DNA from: Gordonia jinhuaensis
GTDB taxonomy: Bacteria; Actinomycetota; Actinomycetes; Mycobacteriales; Mycobacteriaceae
Length of the DNA stretch: 64,000 nt
Assembly: GCF_014639795.1 (NCBI RefSeq)
Contig: NZ_BMGC01000009.1
Coordinates: forward strand, 1-64,000
Reading direction: 5' to 3'
Numbering within the stretch: the stretch's first letter is position 1; the number at the start of each line of letters is the position of its first letter. The position numbers and the translations under genes were made by a program. Below, one piece after another: positions 1 through 8,517 of this stretch. Below the pieces are notes generated by a model. The model saw nothing but the letters and a program-made list of their open reading frames with translations, searched no databases and was not told the origin of the DNA.

Positions 1-2
1 AA

Positions 3-95
3 CTCAACGAACGCCCCCGACAGACACTCGGCTTCTACACCCCACGCGAAAAGTTCGAAGCCCTCCTACGAGACAACGTTGCTTGCACGGGTTGA
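3..95 (+). CDS. IS30-family transposase, C-terminal fragment
   Basis: The window opens inside a gene read left to right. Its last 30 codons contain LNERPRQTLGFYTPREKF followed by a short tail ending VACTG and a TGA stop. The pattern L-N-x-R-P-R-x-T-L-G-(F/W)-x-T-P, followed by a few residues and a V-A-x-T-G ending, is the C-terminal signature of IS30-family DDE transposases, which cut and join the ends of their own element. The rest of the gene lies outside the window, so intactness cannot be judged. Family assignment rests on this tail only. Confidence 0.75.
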   Translation, partial: LNERPRQTLGFYTPREKFEALLRDNVACTG

Positions 96-111
96 CGGCT
101 CTCAGGGCTGT

Positions 112-161
112 TCCGTTACGTGACGGACGTCGGAGAATATATCGGTGGAAAACCGGTTTTC
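112..161. other. Short palindromes downstream of the transposase
   Basis: Two palindromes lie between the transposase stop and the convergent add gene. TCCGTTACGTGACGGA (112-127) is almost perfect, and GAAAACCGGTTTTC (148-161) is perfect. They could be part of the element's right terminal repeat, a target site, or a terminator for the converging genes. The left end of the element is not in the window, so these options cannot be separated. Confidence 0.35.
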
Positions 162-238
162 GATGGGCCGTATTCGGTGGCTCCGTCGGTCCGCGTGCGA
201 GCAATTCGTGCACGTCAGTCCAGTAAATTCAGTGCAGT

Positions 239-1354
239 TCAGTACTGGGCGGACACCGGATGCGAGTCAGGATCCAGCGCGTCGGCGAAGGTCGCGATGT
301 CGGCGAGGATGCCGGCGGCGAGGTCGGCGGGTGCGAAGCTCGCGCGCACCGAAGCGGTCGCCACCTCGGCGACCGTCGCGAGGTCCCAGCCGAAGGTCTG
401 CGCGCAGTCGGCGTACTCGTCCTCGATACGCACCCCCATCGGGCCAGGGTCGTCGGTGTTGATCGACACGGTGACCCCCGCGCGGCGGAGCCGGTCGATC
501 GGATGCTCGGCGAGGCTCCCGTACAGGTGGGTGCCGGCGACGTTGGACCGCGGGCAGATCCCCAGACCGATCCCGCGGGCCACGAGCGTGTCGACCAGAC
601 GCGGATCCTCGATCGCGCGGACCCCGTGGTCGATGCGATCGGCGTGCAGCAGGTCGATCGCAGCCCAGACACTGTCGGGGCCGCTGGACTCGCCGGTGTG
701 GACGGTGCGGCGCAATCCCTCCGCGCGTGCACGGTCGAAGGCAGGGGCGAGGCGGGAGTTGGAGTCACCGGCCTGCGACTCGTCCCCGTCGACCGACAGT
801 GCCACGACCCGGGGGAGTCGTGAGCGAACCATCGTGTCCACCACCTCGAGCGCCGAGTCGGTGTCCTGTTGGCGCAGGAGCGAGACGCACAGTTGCGCTT
901 GACAGAGACCATCACCGGCGGCGGTGTCGAAACCCTCGCAGATCGCGCGCAGGAACTCCTCCAGTCGATGCCCCCACGGCGACCAGTGGGTGGGGTTGAC
1001 GATGATGTCGGCGTAGCGCACCCCTGATGCGCTCTCCCGCGCGCAGGCCCGGTAGGCCAGTGTCCGCAGCGTCTCGTAGTCCTCGACCAGTGATCCCTCC
1101 CAGTCGAGGAAGGCGAGGAATCGCCCGACCCCCATGCCGGTCACCGCGGCACTGGTCGGATCGAGTTCGACGGTGTGGGTGGACAGGTCGAACAGGGAGG
1201 CTGCCGGCCCGGGCAGTGTCGCACCGTTTCGGCGGGCCAACAGCATGAGGTCGGCGAGGTCGAAGCACCCTTCCAGGTGCAGGTGGACCTCCGCCTTGGG
1301 TAGGGCGCGGGCCAGTTCGGGGGTGATCGCAGGTGCCGCAGACTCGATACTCAT
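239..1354 (-). CDS. add: Adenosine deaminase
   Basis: Cytosolic zinc enzyme of purine salvage that deaminates adenosine and deoxyadenosine to the inosine forms. The 371-residue product carries the family motifs in order: HLHLEG at residues 24-29 (metal-binding His24 and His26), HTGE at 219, an RIDHG segment near 240, ICPRSN near 266-271, and SINTDDPG from 297. Length is normal for a bacterial Add. The ATG at 1354 has no strong Shine-Dalgarno sequence. A 19-bp repeat array lies upstream, between this gene and the PPE-like gene. The gene looks monocistronic. Adenine deaminase is the main alternative. Confidence 0.93.
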   Translation of the reverse strand: MSIESAAPAITPELARALPKAEVHLHLEGCFDLADLMLLARRNGATLPGPAASLFDLSTHTVELDPTSAAVTGMGVGRFLAFLDWEGSLVEDYETLRTLAYRACARESASGVRYADIIVNPTHWSPWGHRLEEFLRAICEGFDTAAGDGLCQAQLCVSLLRQQDTDSALEVVDTMVRSRLPRVVALSVDGDESQAGDSNSRLAPAFDRARAEGLRRTVHTGESSGPDSVWAAIDLLHADRIDHGVRAIEDPRLVDTLVARGIGLGICPRSNVAGTHLYGSLAEHPIDRLRRAGVTVSINTDDPGPMGVRIEDEYADCAQTFGWDLATVAEVATASVRASFAPADLAAGILADIATFADALDPDSHPVSAQY

Positions 1355-1451
1355 CGGTCAAGTGGTACACGGGAATTGCGGTGTCGGCACGGCGTGGCGG
1401 CGGATGTGCAGTCGGCTGCGCGCGAATCAGGTGTGTTGGTCAGACCCGATC

Positions 1452-1531
1452 GTGCCTACGAGATGCTCTCGTGCCTACCGACGGCGTAGGCACGGCGACA
1501 TGACGTAGGCACAGCGATATGTCGTAGCCAC
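1452..1531. repeat. 19-bp palindromic repeat array 1 (degenerate)
   Basis: Five copies of an 8-bp core occur with 19-bp spacing. Two are inverted (GTGCCTAC at 1452 and 1471). Three are direct (GTAGGCAC at 1486 and 1505, GTAGCCAC at 1524). The inner pair, 1471-1478 and 1486-1493, forms an 8-bp stem with a 7-nt loop. The same layout with the same 7-nt loop recurs at 8896-9031. The array lies between the end of the PPE-like gene and the start of add. Function unknown. Confidence 0.85.
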
Positions 1532-1586
1532 AGCGGTTGTTGTGACACGGCGGTACGGTGGGTTGCCGCCCAGTGGCAGTCAGCGA

Positions 1587-3329
1587 TTACCGCTGTGGTG
1601 TGTCGGTGTCATAGCTGAGGTTGAGCGGGCCGTCGATCACTGCGGGTGCCGTCCCGGATGACTCACCCAGGATCTCCTCGCCGTTCTTCACCGATTGCAG
1701 CAGCTTGGAGGGCTTGTGTCCCTTGTCCTTGTCGCCGCCACCGGCAGCGCCTGCCGCACGCGATGCGACGGGTGCACCTGACTGCGCCGAGGAGCCCGCC
1801 GATGCCGATGCCCTCGCGGCGGCCGCCTCCCGCGCGGCCAAGGATTCCGCTGCGGCCGCGCGTTGGGCGAGTTTCGCCTCGTTCGCCGCGCCGAGTGCGC
1901 CGGCACCGCCACCCACGCCACCTGCGCCTGCCACGCCGCCGAGTGATCCCAGTGAGCCGAGTTTCCCGCCGGCGCCTGCCGCGCCGCCGGTCCCACCGCC
2001 CATCGCGGATGCAGTCGGAGAGGCGTGCAGGGCAGCCAGTTCGGACGGGGCGAGGTCGGTGTTGCTGTCGGCACCACCCACGCCTCCCCGAGTGAGTCCG
2101 GATCCGGGCCCACCTTCGACGGCATCGGCCAGCCCGTTGGATGACGCTGCGCCAGAGGGTGATTCGGGAATGCCGGGAGATGTGGACGACGGACCGAGAG
2201 TGTTGGCGTCGGCGGCGGCCTTCGCTGCGGCGCTGGCGCGGGAGTCCTCACGCAACGCCATCACCGCAGACCCGCCGCCACCGGAACCGCCACCACCGCT
2301 GAGCGAGGCGAAGCCTCCGACCCCTCCTCCCGAGCCTGAAGAACTGCTCGCCGGGGTGGGCAGAGCGATCACCGGATTGTAGGGGTCGGTGGGCTTGGGC
2401 ATCGCGCCGCCGGCATCGGTGATACCGGGAACGTACAACGCGCTCATGGCATCTCGCGCCATCTGCGTGAGGCGTGCCTGCTGCTGGGTGTAGCGGGTGA
2501 GTTGCGCAGGCAGGGTCATCGTCGGCGACAGTGAGTCCATCGTGGGCTCGTTGGGAACGCGGGCCTTGAAGGTGCCCAGTTGCTCGCACAGACGCATCAC
2601 AGTATTGCCGGCTTGGTTCGCTTCGGTGCTCATCGCGGTCCCCGAGGCGATGTACTGGCTGATGCCGCTGCGCATGGAGTCGGCGGCGACACCACTCCAG
2701 CTGCCGTCGTTACCGAGGTCTGTGGAGATGTCATGGGAGAGTTGCTCGAAGACGCGGGCCAAGCCCGCCGACAGCTTGAACCAAGCGCGGCCAACTGCAC
2801 TGAGGAGCTCCGGCTTGATGTCGAGACTGTGCGCCTTGATGTCGGCGAGACCGTAGCTGTACGGCGATTCCGGATGCGCGGTGGTGGGCAGAAATCCACC
2901 CGAGAAGTCTTTGGCGTTCTTGCTGAAGTCCGGGGCAGTACAGACGGTAGGATCGGTGGAATACGCTCCACCGGTGGGCTTTACATGATCGAGGTTCACG
3001 GCGTTGTCGTGTTCGGTCTGCTGGGTTGCCTTGCCTGCGGCTCGTACTGCGTTGGTGATTTCGTTGAGCGTAGTTCGCATGTCGTTCACGTTCTGGACAA
3101 ACGCCCTTCCCATGGCGCTGAGATTCGTGGCCATCGCGTTACCGGAAGGGAACGTGCCGCATCCCTTGACGTCCTCGATCGCCAGCGATACTTCGTTTAA
3201 ACCAGCGAAAGCCAAATATGCGCGGCCGCAGCTCGTGATGACTCGTGCGGCCGCCTCCGGGTCAAACGTGACGGCGCCGTTGGCGGCGCCATTCGCAAGC
3301 GATTGGAAGTACGTTGTGCCGTCGGTCAT
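1587..3329 (-). CDS. PPE-like WXG-motif protein, probable type VII secretion substrate
   Basis: A 580-residue protein starting at MTDGTTYF; the ATG at 3329 overlaps the stop of the upstream lipoprotein gene as ATGA. Residues 1-270 are predicted mainly helical and contain a W-S-G motif at Trp211 within SWSGVAADSM, resembling the WxG turn and following helix of PPE/ESX substrates. Residues from about 320 to 540 are low-complexity Gly/Ala/Ser. The C-terminus is charged. It is the last gene of a unit that begins with an EspG-like chaperone gene, and EspG proteins bind PPE proteins for ESX export. That context supports a secreted or surface role. It is not a canonical PPE by N-terminal sequence, and no PE partner is seen. 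Confidence 0.6.
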   Translation of the reverse strand: MTDGTTYFQSLANGAANGAVTFDPEAAARVITSCGRAYLAFAGLNEVSLAIEDVKGCGTFPSGNAMATNLSAMGRAFVQNVNDMRTTLNEITNAVRAAGKATQQTEHDNAVNLDHVKPTGGAYSTDPTVCTAPDFSKNAKDFSGGFLPTTAHPESPYSYGLADIKAHSLDIKPELLSAVGRAWFKLSAGLARVFEQLSHDISTDLGNDGSWSGVAADSMRSGISQYIASGTAMSTEANQAGNTVMRLCEQLGTFKARVPNEPTMDSLSPTMTLPAQLTRYTQQQARLTQMARDAMSALYVPGITDAGGAMPKPTDPYNPVIALPTPASSSSGSGGGVGGFASLSGGGGSGGGGSAVMALREDSRASAAAKAAADANTLGPSSTSPGIPESPSGAASSNGLADAVEGGPGSGLTRGGVGGADSNTDLAPSELAALHASPTASAMGGGTGGAAGAGGKLGSLGSLGGVAGAGGVGGGAGALGAANEAKLAQRAAAAESLAAREAAAARASASAGSSAQSGAPVASRAAGAAGGGDKDKGHKPSKLLQSVKNGEEILGESSGTAPAVIDGPLNLSYDTDTPQR

Positions 3330-4006
3330 TTGGTGCTCAGCTCTGACGGTCGGGTGGGGATGTACGGGTAAAGCGCGCGTGCGACTTGGGTGACTTTGGC
3401 GCATGTATCGACGGGGTAATCGGCTTGTTTGCTGATGTACATGGCTGAACCGAAGAAGGTGCCGTAGGCGAGGGTGCATGACGTTTCGTCCGCAAAGCCG
3501 CTTCGAAAAGTATAGGCGGTCTGAGGGCCGATCGGGATGTTGGATTGTAGGATCCGCGCAGTGGGTTGGTGGATGAGTTCATCGATGCTTTGCGAAGTGA
3601 TTGAGACGGTTGCCGACCATGAGGACGGGTATTGGCCGGTGGGGTCTGCGGCGTTGAATGAACAGGTGTTCAAAAGTTCCGAAGTGTGTGCATCCAGAGG
3701 GAAGCGGCCGAGGCTGGGGTCGAGTCCGGCGGCGCTAACGGCACTGTCGGGGAATCGTGGGCAGATGTTGATCATCCGGTCCAGGTACGGCGACGTCTTG
3801 CCTGGCGCGGGAGGGCTGGCGGTGACCGTCGACATGTCTTTGGTGGAGGTCGTGTTGTTGGGGTCGTCCTCCGAAGGTTCCTGCGCACCTACGGTGGTCG
3901 ACGAGGCGGAGATCGCGGTGCCTCCCGACGTGCTGGAACACCCCGTGACCAGGCCGGCAACAGTCACGATGCTCGCTGCGATCCATGTCCACTTCTTCGC
4001 CCCCAT
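3326..4006 (-). CDS. DUF3558-type lipoprotein, copy B
   Basis: A 226-residue predicted lipoprotein. The start is placed at MGAKKWTW (4006) because it gives an intact signal peptide; the frame stays open upstream without signal character. The lipobox LVTGC has Cys23 as the lipidated residue, followed by a Ser/Thr-rich linker and a C-terminal globular domain with paired cysteines (ICPRFP, NTCSF, TSCTLAYG, DTCAKV). It is clearly paralogous to the next gene: both share the DDPNN..STKDMSTVTAS linker and the YIPTRPSE tail. The stop overlaps the PPE-like start, so the two are translationally coupled. DUF3558 assignment is from pattern. Role unknown. Confidence 0.75.
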   Translation of the reverse strand: MGAKKWTWIAASIVTVAGLVTGCSSTSGGTAISASSTTVGAQEPSEDDPNNTTSTKDMSTVTASPPAPGKTSPYLDRMINICPRFPDSAVSAAGLDPSLGRFPLDAHTSELLNTCSFNAADPTGQYPSSWSATVSITSQSIDELIHQPTARILQSNIPIGPQTAYTFRSGFADETSCTLAYGTFFGSAMYISKQADYPVDTCAKVTQVARALYPYIPTRPSELSTK

Positions 4007-4116
4007 CACGATCTGACACCCTACACAGCACACGGGGAATCGCCACAGAGGTTCAGTCGTCTGAACGACAACCACGGCGTCGGAACGCCTCACGGGCTCT
4101 GTTTCGATCGTGCCGT

Positions 4117-4797
4117 TCAGCCGCTCATCTCTGAGGGGCGCGTGGGGATGTATGGGTGGAGAGCGCGGGCGACCCTGATCGCAGTGGCGCACGTGTCGAT
4201 CGGATAATCGGCTTCGGTGCCTACGAACATTGCTGAGCCGAAGAATGTCCCATAGGCGACAGTGCAGGTCTTTTCATTCTGCGACGTTAGTCGATAAACG
4301 TAGCCGGTGTGGGGACCAATGGGAACGTTGGATTGCAGAATCCGTGCTTCGGGTTGGTGGATGAGTCGATCGATGGCTACTGAAGTGATGCCGGCGGATG
4401 CTGCCCACGCTGACGGGTACTTACCGGTTGGATCGGCCGCGTTGAATGTGCAGCCGTTCAACAATCCTTTGGTCTTTGAACTGTCCGGAGTGCTCCCAAG
4501 GCTGGGGTCGAGTCCCGCGGCAATGACGGCGCTGTCGGGTATGCGTGGACAGATGTTGATCATCCGGTCCACATAAGGCGACCCTTTTCCTGGCGGGGGT
4601 GCGCTGGCGGTGACCGTCGACATGTCTTTGGTGGAGGTGATGTTGTTGGGGTCGTCCTCGGACAGTTCCTGCGCCGCTGCGGTGGTCGACGAGGCGGGGG
4701 ATGAGGTGCCCCCAGACGAGCTGGAACACCCGGTGAACAGGCAGGCAACCGTCACGATGCTCGCTGCTATGTATGTCCACTTCGTCGCCCCCACCAC
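4117..4797 (-). CDS. DUF3558-type lipoprotein, copy A
   Basis: A 226-residue predicted lipoprotein, the same length as copy B 110 bp downstream and similar along its whole length, so the pair is a tandem duplication. The signal peptide ends in the lipobox LFTGC (Cys24). The linker keeps DDPNN and STKDMSTVTAS, and the domain keeps ICPRIPDSAV, a conserved Cys in GCTFNAADPTG, and TCTVAYGTFFG. Differences cluster in the middle of the domain. Anchoring outside the cytoplasmic membrane is predicted. It lies between the EspG-like gene and copy B on the same strand. Base composition looks less GC-rich than most of the window. Function unknown. Confidence 0.75.
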   Translation of the reverse strand: MVGATKWTYIAASIVTVACLFTGCSSSSGGTSSPASSTTAAAQELSEDDPNNITSTKDMSTVTASAPPPGKGSPYVDRMINICPRIPDSAVIAAGLDPSLGSTPDSSKTKGLLNGCTFNAADPTGKYPSAWAASAGITSVAIDRLIHQPEARILQSNVPIGPHTGYVYRLTSQNEKTCTVAYGTFFGSAMFVGTEADYPIDTCATAIRVARALHPYIPTRPSEMSG

Positions 4798-4857
4798 GAG
4801 CGCTTACCCTACAGAGCCCTACGGAGCACACAGGGCGACGGAGTCCCAGTCGGCGCC

Positions 4858-5661
4858 TCAGGCCGTGTAAGCCTCCATCAGATCGTCGCGACGTTGCTTG
4901 ACCGTACGCAGACACCGGAGGATCAGCGCCGCAAGTTGTTCGGGGCCAACGGGTTCGGCGCTCATTCTGCCGAAGTGGGTGTATACGTAGCGGCCGTCGT
5001 CGGGTTCATCGCGATACTCGAGGGAGATCTCCTGGGCGGGAATCGCGTCGCGAAGACTCCCCGCGCGCACGACGATACTGCCGGTGGTGTGGCGAGTCGG
5101 GCTGAGATAGAACGAGCGTGCGGCGTCGTGTGCCGGGTCCGGGATCTCGTGGACGAGAAACGTCGGACGATCAGCACCGGCATGCTGATCGTCGCCGTTG
5201 TTGTCCAGTCCTTCGATCGCCGGCAACCTGCCCGGCCCGGGCGAGGGTGGAAGCATCCGGACAATCTGTGTCGTCCACCGCGACCAGGGAACCTGCGCGA
5301 TCTGAATGCGCCCGCCGACCTCCGGGGTGGGCCCCGGACGTTGAATGGCGATCGTGGCGAAACCCGCCGGATGCCCACCGGAGAAGATGCGGATGCGGCC
5401 TCTCGGATCGTCGAGATCTCGGACATCGAAGCCCAGAACTTCGATGGTGTAGGTGGACCGAAATAGTGCCGCGAACATCGCCTCCTGGTCGGCGCTGAGT
5501 GAGGCGAGCAGTTCGTCGCGGGCGCGTAACTCCATGCCCTCGGCCTGGTCCACCGTTGTGATCTCGCCGGTTCCGTAGGTGAAGTTCAGCGGAAGGTCGT
5601 CACCCATCATGTGCTGCCACAGCACGCGGAACTGCATGGTCGACAGACTCCACGCTGACAT
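4858..5661 (-). CDS. EspG-like ESX secretion-associated protein
   Basis: A 267-residue soluble protein beginning MSAWSLSTMQFRVLWQHM. The opening strand-helix pattern, the segment GMELRARDELLASLS, and the alternating beta-strands that follow (YTIEVLGFDVRDL, GRIRIFSGG, AGFATIAIQRPG) resemble the EspG family. These are cytosolic chaperones that bind PPE proteins and deliver them to the ESX secretion machine. The gene is first in a same-strand unit with two lipoproteins and a PPE-like protein, which supports the assignment. No eccB/C/D/E or mycP genes are in the window, so the export machine would be encoded elsewhere. Confidence is moderate because EspG proteins diverge strongly. Confidence 0.6.
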   Translation of the reverse strand: MSAWSLSTMQFRVLWQHMMGDDLPLNFTYGTGEITTVDQAEGMELRARDELLASLSADQEAMFAALFRSTYTIEVLGFDVRDLDDPRGRIRIFSGGHPAGFATIAIQRPGPTPEVGGRIQIAQVPWSRWTTQIVRMLPPSPGPGRLPAIEGLDNNGDDQHAGADRPTFLVHEIPDPAHDAARSFYLSPTRHTTGSIVVRAGSLRDAIPAQEISLEYRDEPDDGRYVYTHFGRMSAEPVGPEQLAALILRCLRTVKQRRDDLMEAYTA

Positions 5662-5718
5662 GAACCCTCCGCTTTCTCCCTGTTCTGGCGCCCGAGAATC
5701 GTAACCGGGCGTCGCTGG

Positions 5719-6930
5719 TCAGTCCGCAGCACCGGCGCGCACCATTCCCAGTGCCTCCGACCACTTCACCTTCGAGCCGGTTCGTAGAATCGACCGCTGA
5801 TAGATGCGTGCGGCGATCCACACCGCGACCGCACACAGCAACGCCATCGACACGAAGGTCACGATCACCTGGACTGCGGTTGTGTGTCCGGTGGCGATCC
5901 GGATGGGCATGGTCGAGGCGGAGAACGGTGGGATCCAGCTGATCACCCTCATGAAGGTCGAATCCAGCGACGCGACACCGAAATAACCGACGTACATCAC
6001 CGCCATGACGAGAAATGTCAACGGTGTCGCCGTGGAACCGAGGTCCTCCTGCCGCGACACCATCGCGCCGGTGGCTGCGTACAACGAAGCGAAGAAACCG
6101 AATCCGAGGATGAACCACGCCAGCGTGGCCAGATATGTCCACAGCGCCGTGGTGGGGATGGAGACGAGCCCGGTGGCTGTCGCGGTGATGAGGGCCGCCG
6201 CACCCAGCACCACCACCTGGGCGAAGGCGATCGCGCCGATGCCCAGGATCTTGCCCCACATCAGTTGCAGCGGCCGTGTGGTGGACAGCAGGATCTCCAC
6301 GACTCGCGACGTCTTCTCCTCGACCACGCCCCCGGCCACCATCATCCCGCTGGTGAGCACGGTGAACATCAGCAACGACATGCCCACCAGTGCGATAGCG
6401 ATCCGCTGCCCCTCGTCGGGCCTGTCGGGGGTGGTCGCCACCGTGGTGAACGTCGACGCGGTGGTGACCTCGTCGAGGTCGACACCGCGGGCGGCGAGTG
6501 CGGTGGACAGGCCGTATTGTGCTGTAGCTGAACGGAGAACGCCTTCCAGTGACGCGTCGGGAGTGGACTTGCTGATCGCGGTGTAGGTCTGCTTCCCGTT
6601 ATCGGTACTCGACACCAACGCGATGTCGAGTCTGCCGGCGGCCACATCAGAGCGTGCTGCGTCGGCGGAGTCGACCGCTCGTAGCCGGACCGATGTGCCG
6701 GTGGCCTGTGCGGTCTGCGTGATCTGCTCCGACAGGCCTGTTGATGCGTTGACCGTTCCGATCGTCGCGGGTTTGTCCGAGCCGCCCGCGAACGCCGACC
6801 ACACGATGATGCCGACCACGATCACCACCAGCAGCAGCACCGTGGTGACCAGATATGAGCGGGTGCGTGCGCGGGTGCTGATCTCGCGGCGGGCGATCAG
6901 CAGGACCGGGTTGTTCGATCGTGTGCTCAT
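5719..6930 (-). CDS. ABC-2 type transporter permease (NatB-like)
   Basis: A 403-residue membrane subunit. One N-terminal transmembrane segment (about residues 25-48) is followed by an extracytoplasmic domain to about residue 180 and a block of roughly five membrane segments from 185 to 370. This is the layout of NatB/YhaP-type export permeases. The upstream gene encodes its ATPase; the two overlap by 4 bp (6927-6930, ATGA). The operon order is HTH regulator, four-TM protein, ATPase, permease. Substrate unknown; sodium, peptides or drugs are precedents in the family. Confidence 0.85.
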   Translation of the reverse strand: MSTRSNNPVLLIARREISTRARTRSYLVTTVLLLVVIVVGIIVWSAFAGGSDKPATIGTVNASTGLSEQITQTAQATGTSVRLRAVDSADAARSDVAAGRLDIALVSSTDNGKQTYTAISKSTPDASLEGVLRSATAQYGLSTALAARGVDLDEVTTASTFTTVATTPDRPDEGQRIAIALVGMSLLMFTVLTSGMMVAGGVVEEKTSRVVEILLSTTRPLQLMWGKILGIGAIAFAQVVVLGAAALITATATGLVSIPTTALWTYLATLAWFILGFGFFASLYAATGAMVSRQEDLGSTATPLTFLVMAVMYVGYFGVASLDSTFMRVISWIPPFSASTMPIRIATGHTTAVQVIVTFVSMALLCAVAVWIAARIYQRSILRTGSKVKWSEALGMVRAGAAD

Positions 6931-7907
6931 GCGGACACCACCTCGCGGAAGAGTTCGGTGAGATCGGGTGTGGTCCGGGCGAATTCGTGCACCGCACCCT
7001 GCGCCAGTGCCGTGGTGAGGATCAACTGGTCGTCGGCGCCATCAGCCAGTCGCAGCCGGGTGCAGCCGGGCTCATAGGAGGTCTCGCTCACATGGGGGAG
7101 ACCCTGCGCCCAACCGGGCGATTGGTCGCCGCGGACCGTGAGGGTGCTGCCATTTCGCGAGCGCAATTCGTCGACGGTCCCCAGTGCGCGCATCCTCCCT
7201 GATGCGATGATGCCGACCCGATGACAGATCCGCTGGACGAGGTCGAGCTGATGGCTGGAGAAGATGGTCGGAACGCCCTGCGCCGCTTTCTCTGTGAGTA
7301 CGTCGCTCATCACATCGACGGCAACCGGGTCGAGTCCGGAGAATGGTTCGTCGAGGACGAGCACCGCGGGATCGTGGACCAGTGCTGCGGCGAGTTGCAC
7401 GCGCTGCTGATTGCCGAGGCTGAGATCTGCCACGTTGTCGTCGAACCGCTCGTCAATACCGAGGCGTTCGGTCCAGGCACGCGCCGACGCTCTCGCTGCA
7501 GCCGGCGTCATACCGTGCAGCGCTGCGAGAAACTGTAGTTGCGCACCGACTTTCATCTTCGGGTAGAGACCGCGTTCCTCGGGCATATAGCCGATCCGAC
7601 GACGGGCCGAGAAGTCGAGAGGTTCGTCGCCGAGGAGCACACGTCCGGAGTCGGCAGCGAGAACGCCGAGAATTATCCGCATCGTGGTGGATTTTCCGGC
7701 CCCGTTGCTACCGACGAATCCGAAGAGTTCGCCGGGTGCCACGTGGAAGGTCAGGTCGTCGAGTGCGAGGAGGCTGCCGTAGCGTTTGGTCAGATGCTCC
7801 ACGGTCAGTGACCCGGCGGTTCGCGGTGAGTCGGCGAGACCTGTGTGGCCGGGTTCGGTGGCAATGGGGCGTGCCGACGTGCGGTCAGCGTTCGATGTCG
7901 GTGGCAT
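6927..7907 (-). CDS. ABC transporter ATP-binding protein (NatA-like)
   Basis: A 326-residue ATPase with Walker A GSNGAGKST at residues 66-74, a variant signature LSLGNQQR, and Walker B VLVLDEPFSGLDP. It has a C-terminal extension of about 90 residues like the DUF4162 tail of NatA-type exporters. About 30 unstructured residues precede the nucleotide-binding domain, so a later start is possible, but no better-placed start was seen. The 5' end overlaps the upstream membrane protein gene by 23 bp and the 3' end overlaps the permease gene by 4 bp. It powers the neighbouring ABC-2 permease. Confidence 0.88.
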   Translation of the reverse strand: MPPTSNADRTSARPIATEPGHTGLADSPRTAGSLTVEHLTKRYGSLLALDDLTFHVAPGELFGFVGSNGAGKSTTMRIILGVLAADSGRVLLGDEPLDFSARRRIGYMPEERGLYPKMKVGAQLQFLAALHGMTPAAARASARAWTERLGIDERFDDNVADLSLGNQQRVQLAAALVHDPAVLVLDEPFSGLDPVAVDVMSDVLTEKAAQGVPTIFSSHQLDLVQRICHRVGIIASGRMRALGTVDELRSRNGSTLTVRGDQSPGWAQGLPHVSETSYEPGCTRLRLADGADDQLILTTALAQGAVHEFARTTPDLTELFREVVSA

Positions 7908-8517
7908 GGAAACCCTCGCTGGTGTGGTCGAGTTCTGCTGTATCGCCGAGACCTTCTGTCTCGTTGAGTGGTTCGGCGGCTCCCATCCACAGTGCGGTCA
8001 GCGTGTTCGGGATACACCCGGCGATGGCGAGCAGGGTGATCTGCAGGATCGCCACGCCGTAGACCCATTGCGACGGAACGGAGTGTCGAAATGTCAGCGC
8101 GATGAGAACGAAGTAGGGGATGAACATCAGTGAGAACACGCTGATGTAGCCGATGCTGCGTGCTGAATTACGTTGTGCCAACTGTAATTCGTCCAGAGCC
8201 GAGACCGGCGCATCACCTACCGAACCGGTGATGGCGCGGACTAGCAGCATTAGCGCGATGGTGATCACCAGTAGTGGTGCGTAGGCGATCCAGAACAGCG
8301 GAGTGAAGAAGGCGGTGACCGAGGCGGCGAGCAGGAGCGCGAGAACGCCCCACTGGATGGTCAACACGAGACGGATGCCGCGGTGGTTGCGCAGGCCGGT
8401 GAAGCGATGGGCGTTGCGCGCCATGATCTTCTCGTGGCGCCGTGCGCGCCAGTTATCGTAGCGGGCCCAAACTTCCGGGCCGCGGGTACTGAGTGGGTCG
8501 TAGGGGTCGAAGGTCAT
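7885..8517 (-). CDS. Four-TM membrane protein coupled to the HTH regulator
   Basis: A 210-residue protein starting MTFDPYDPLSTRG; the ATG at 8517 overlaps the HTH gene stop (ATGA, 8514-8517). Four hydrophobic segments are visible: QWGVLALLLAASVTAFF, WIAYAPLLVITIALMLLV, YISVFSLMFIPYFVLIAL and YGVAILQITLLAIAGC. The N-terminus and the acidic C-terminal tail appear cytoplasmic. No enzymatic motif is seen. Coupling to a small HTH protein on one side and ABC export genes on the other suggests a sensor or accessory role in the same response. Family not recognised. Confidence 0.7.
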   Translation of the reverse strand: MTFDPYDPLSTRGPEVWARYDNWRARRHEKIMARNAHRFTGLRNHRGIRLVLTIQWGVLALLLAASVTAFFTPLFWIAYAPLLVITIALMLLVRAITGSVGDAPVSALDELQLAQRNSARSIGYISVFSLMFIPYFVLIALTFRHSVPSQWVYGVAILQITLLAIAGCIPNTLTALWMGAAEPLNETEGLGDTAELDHTSEGFHATDIER

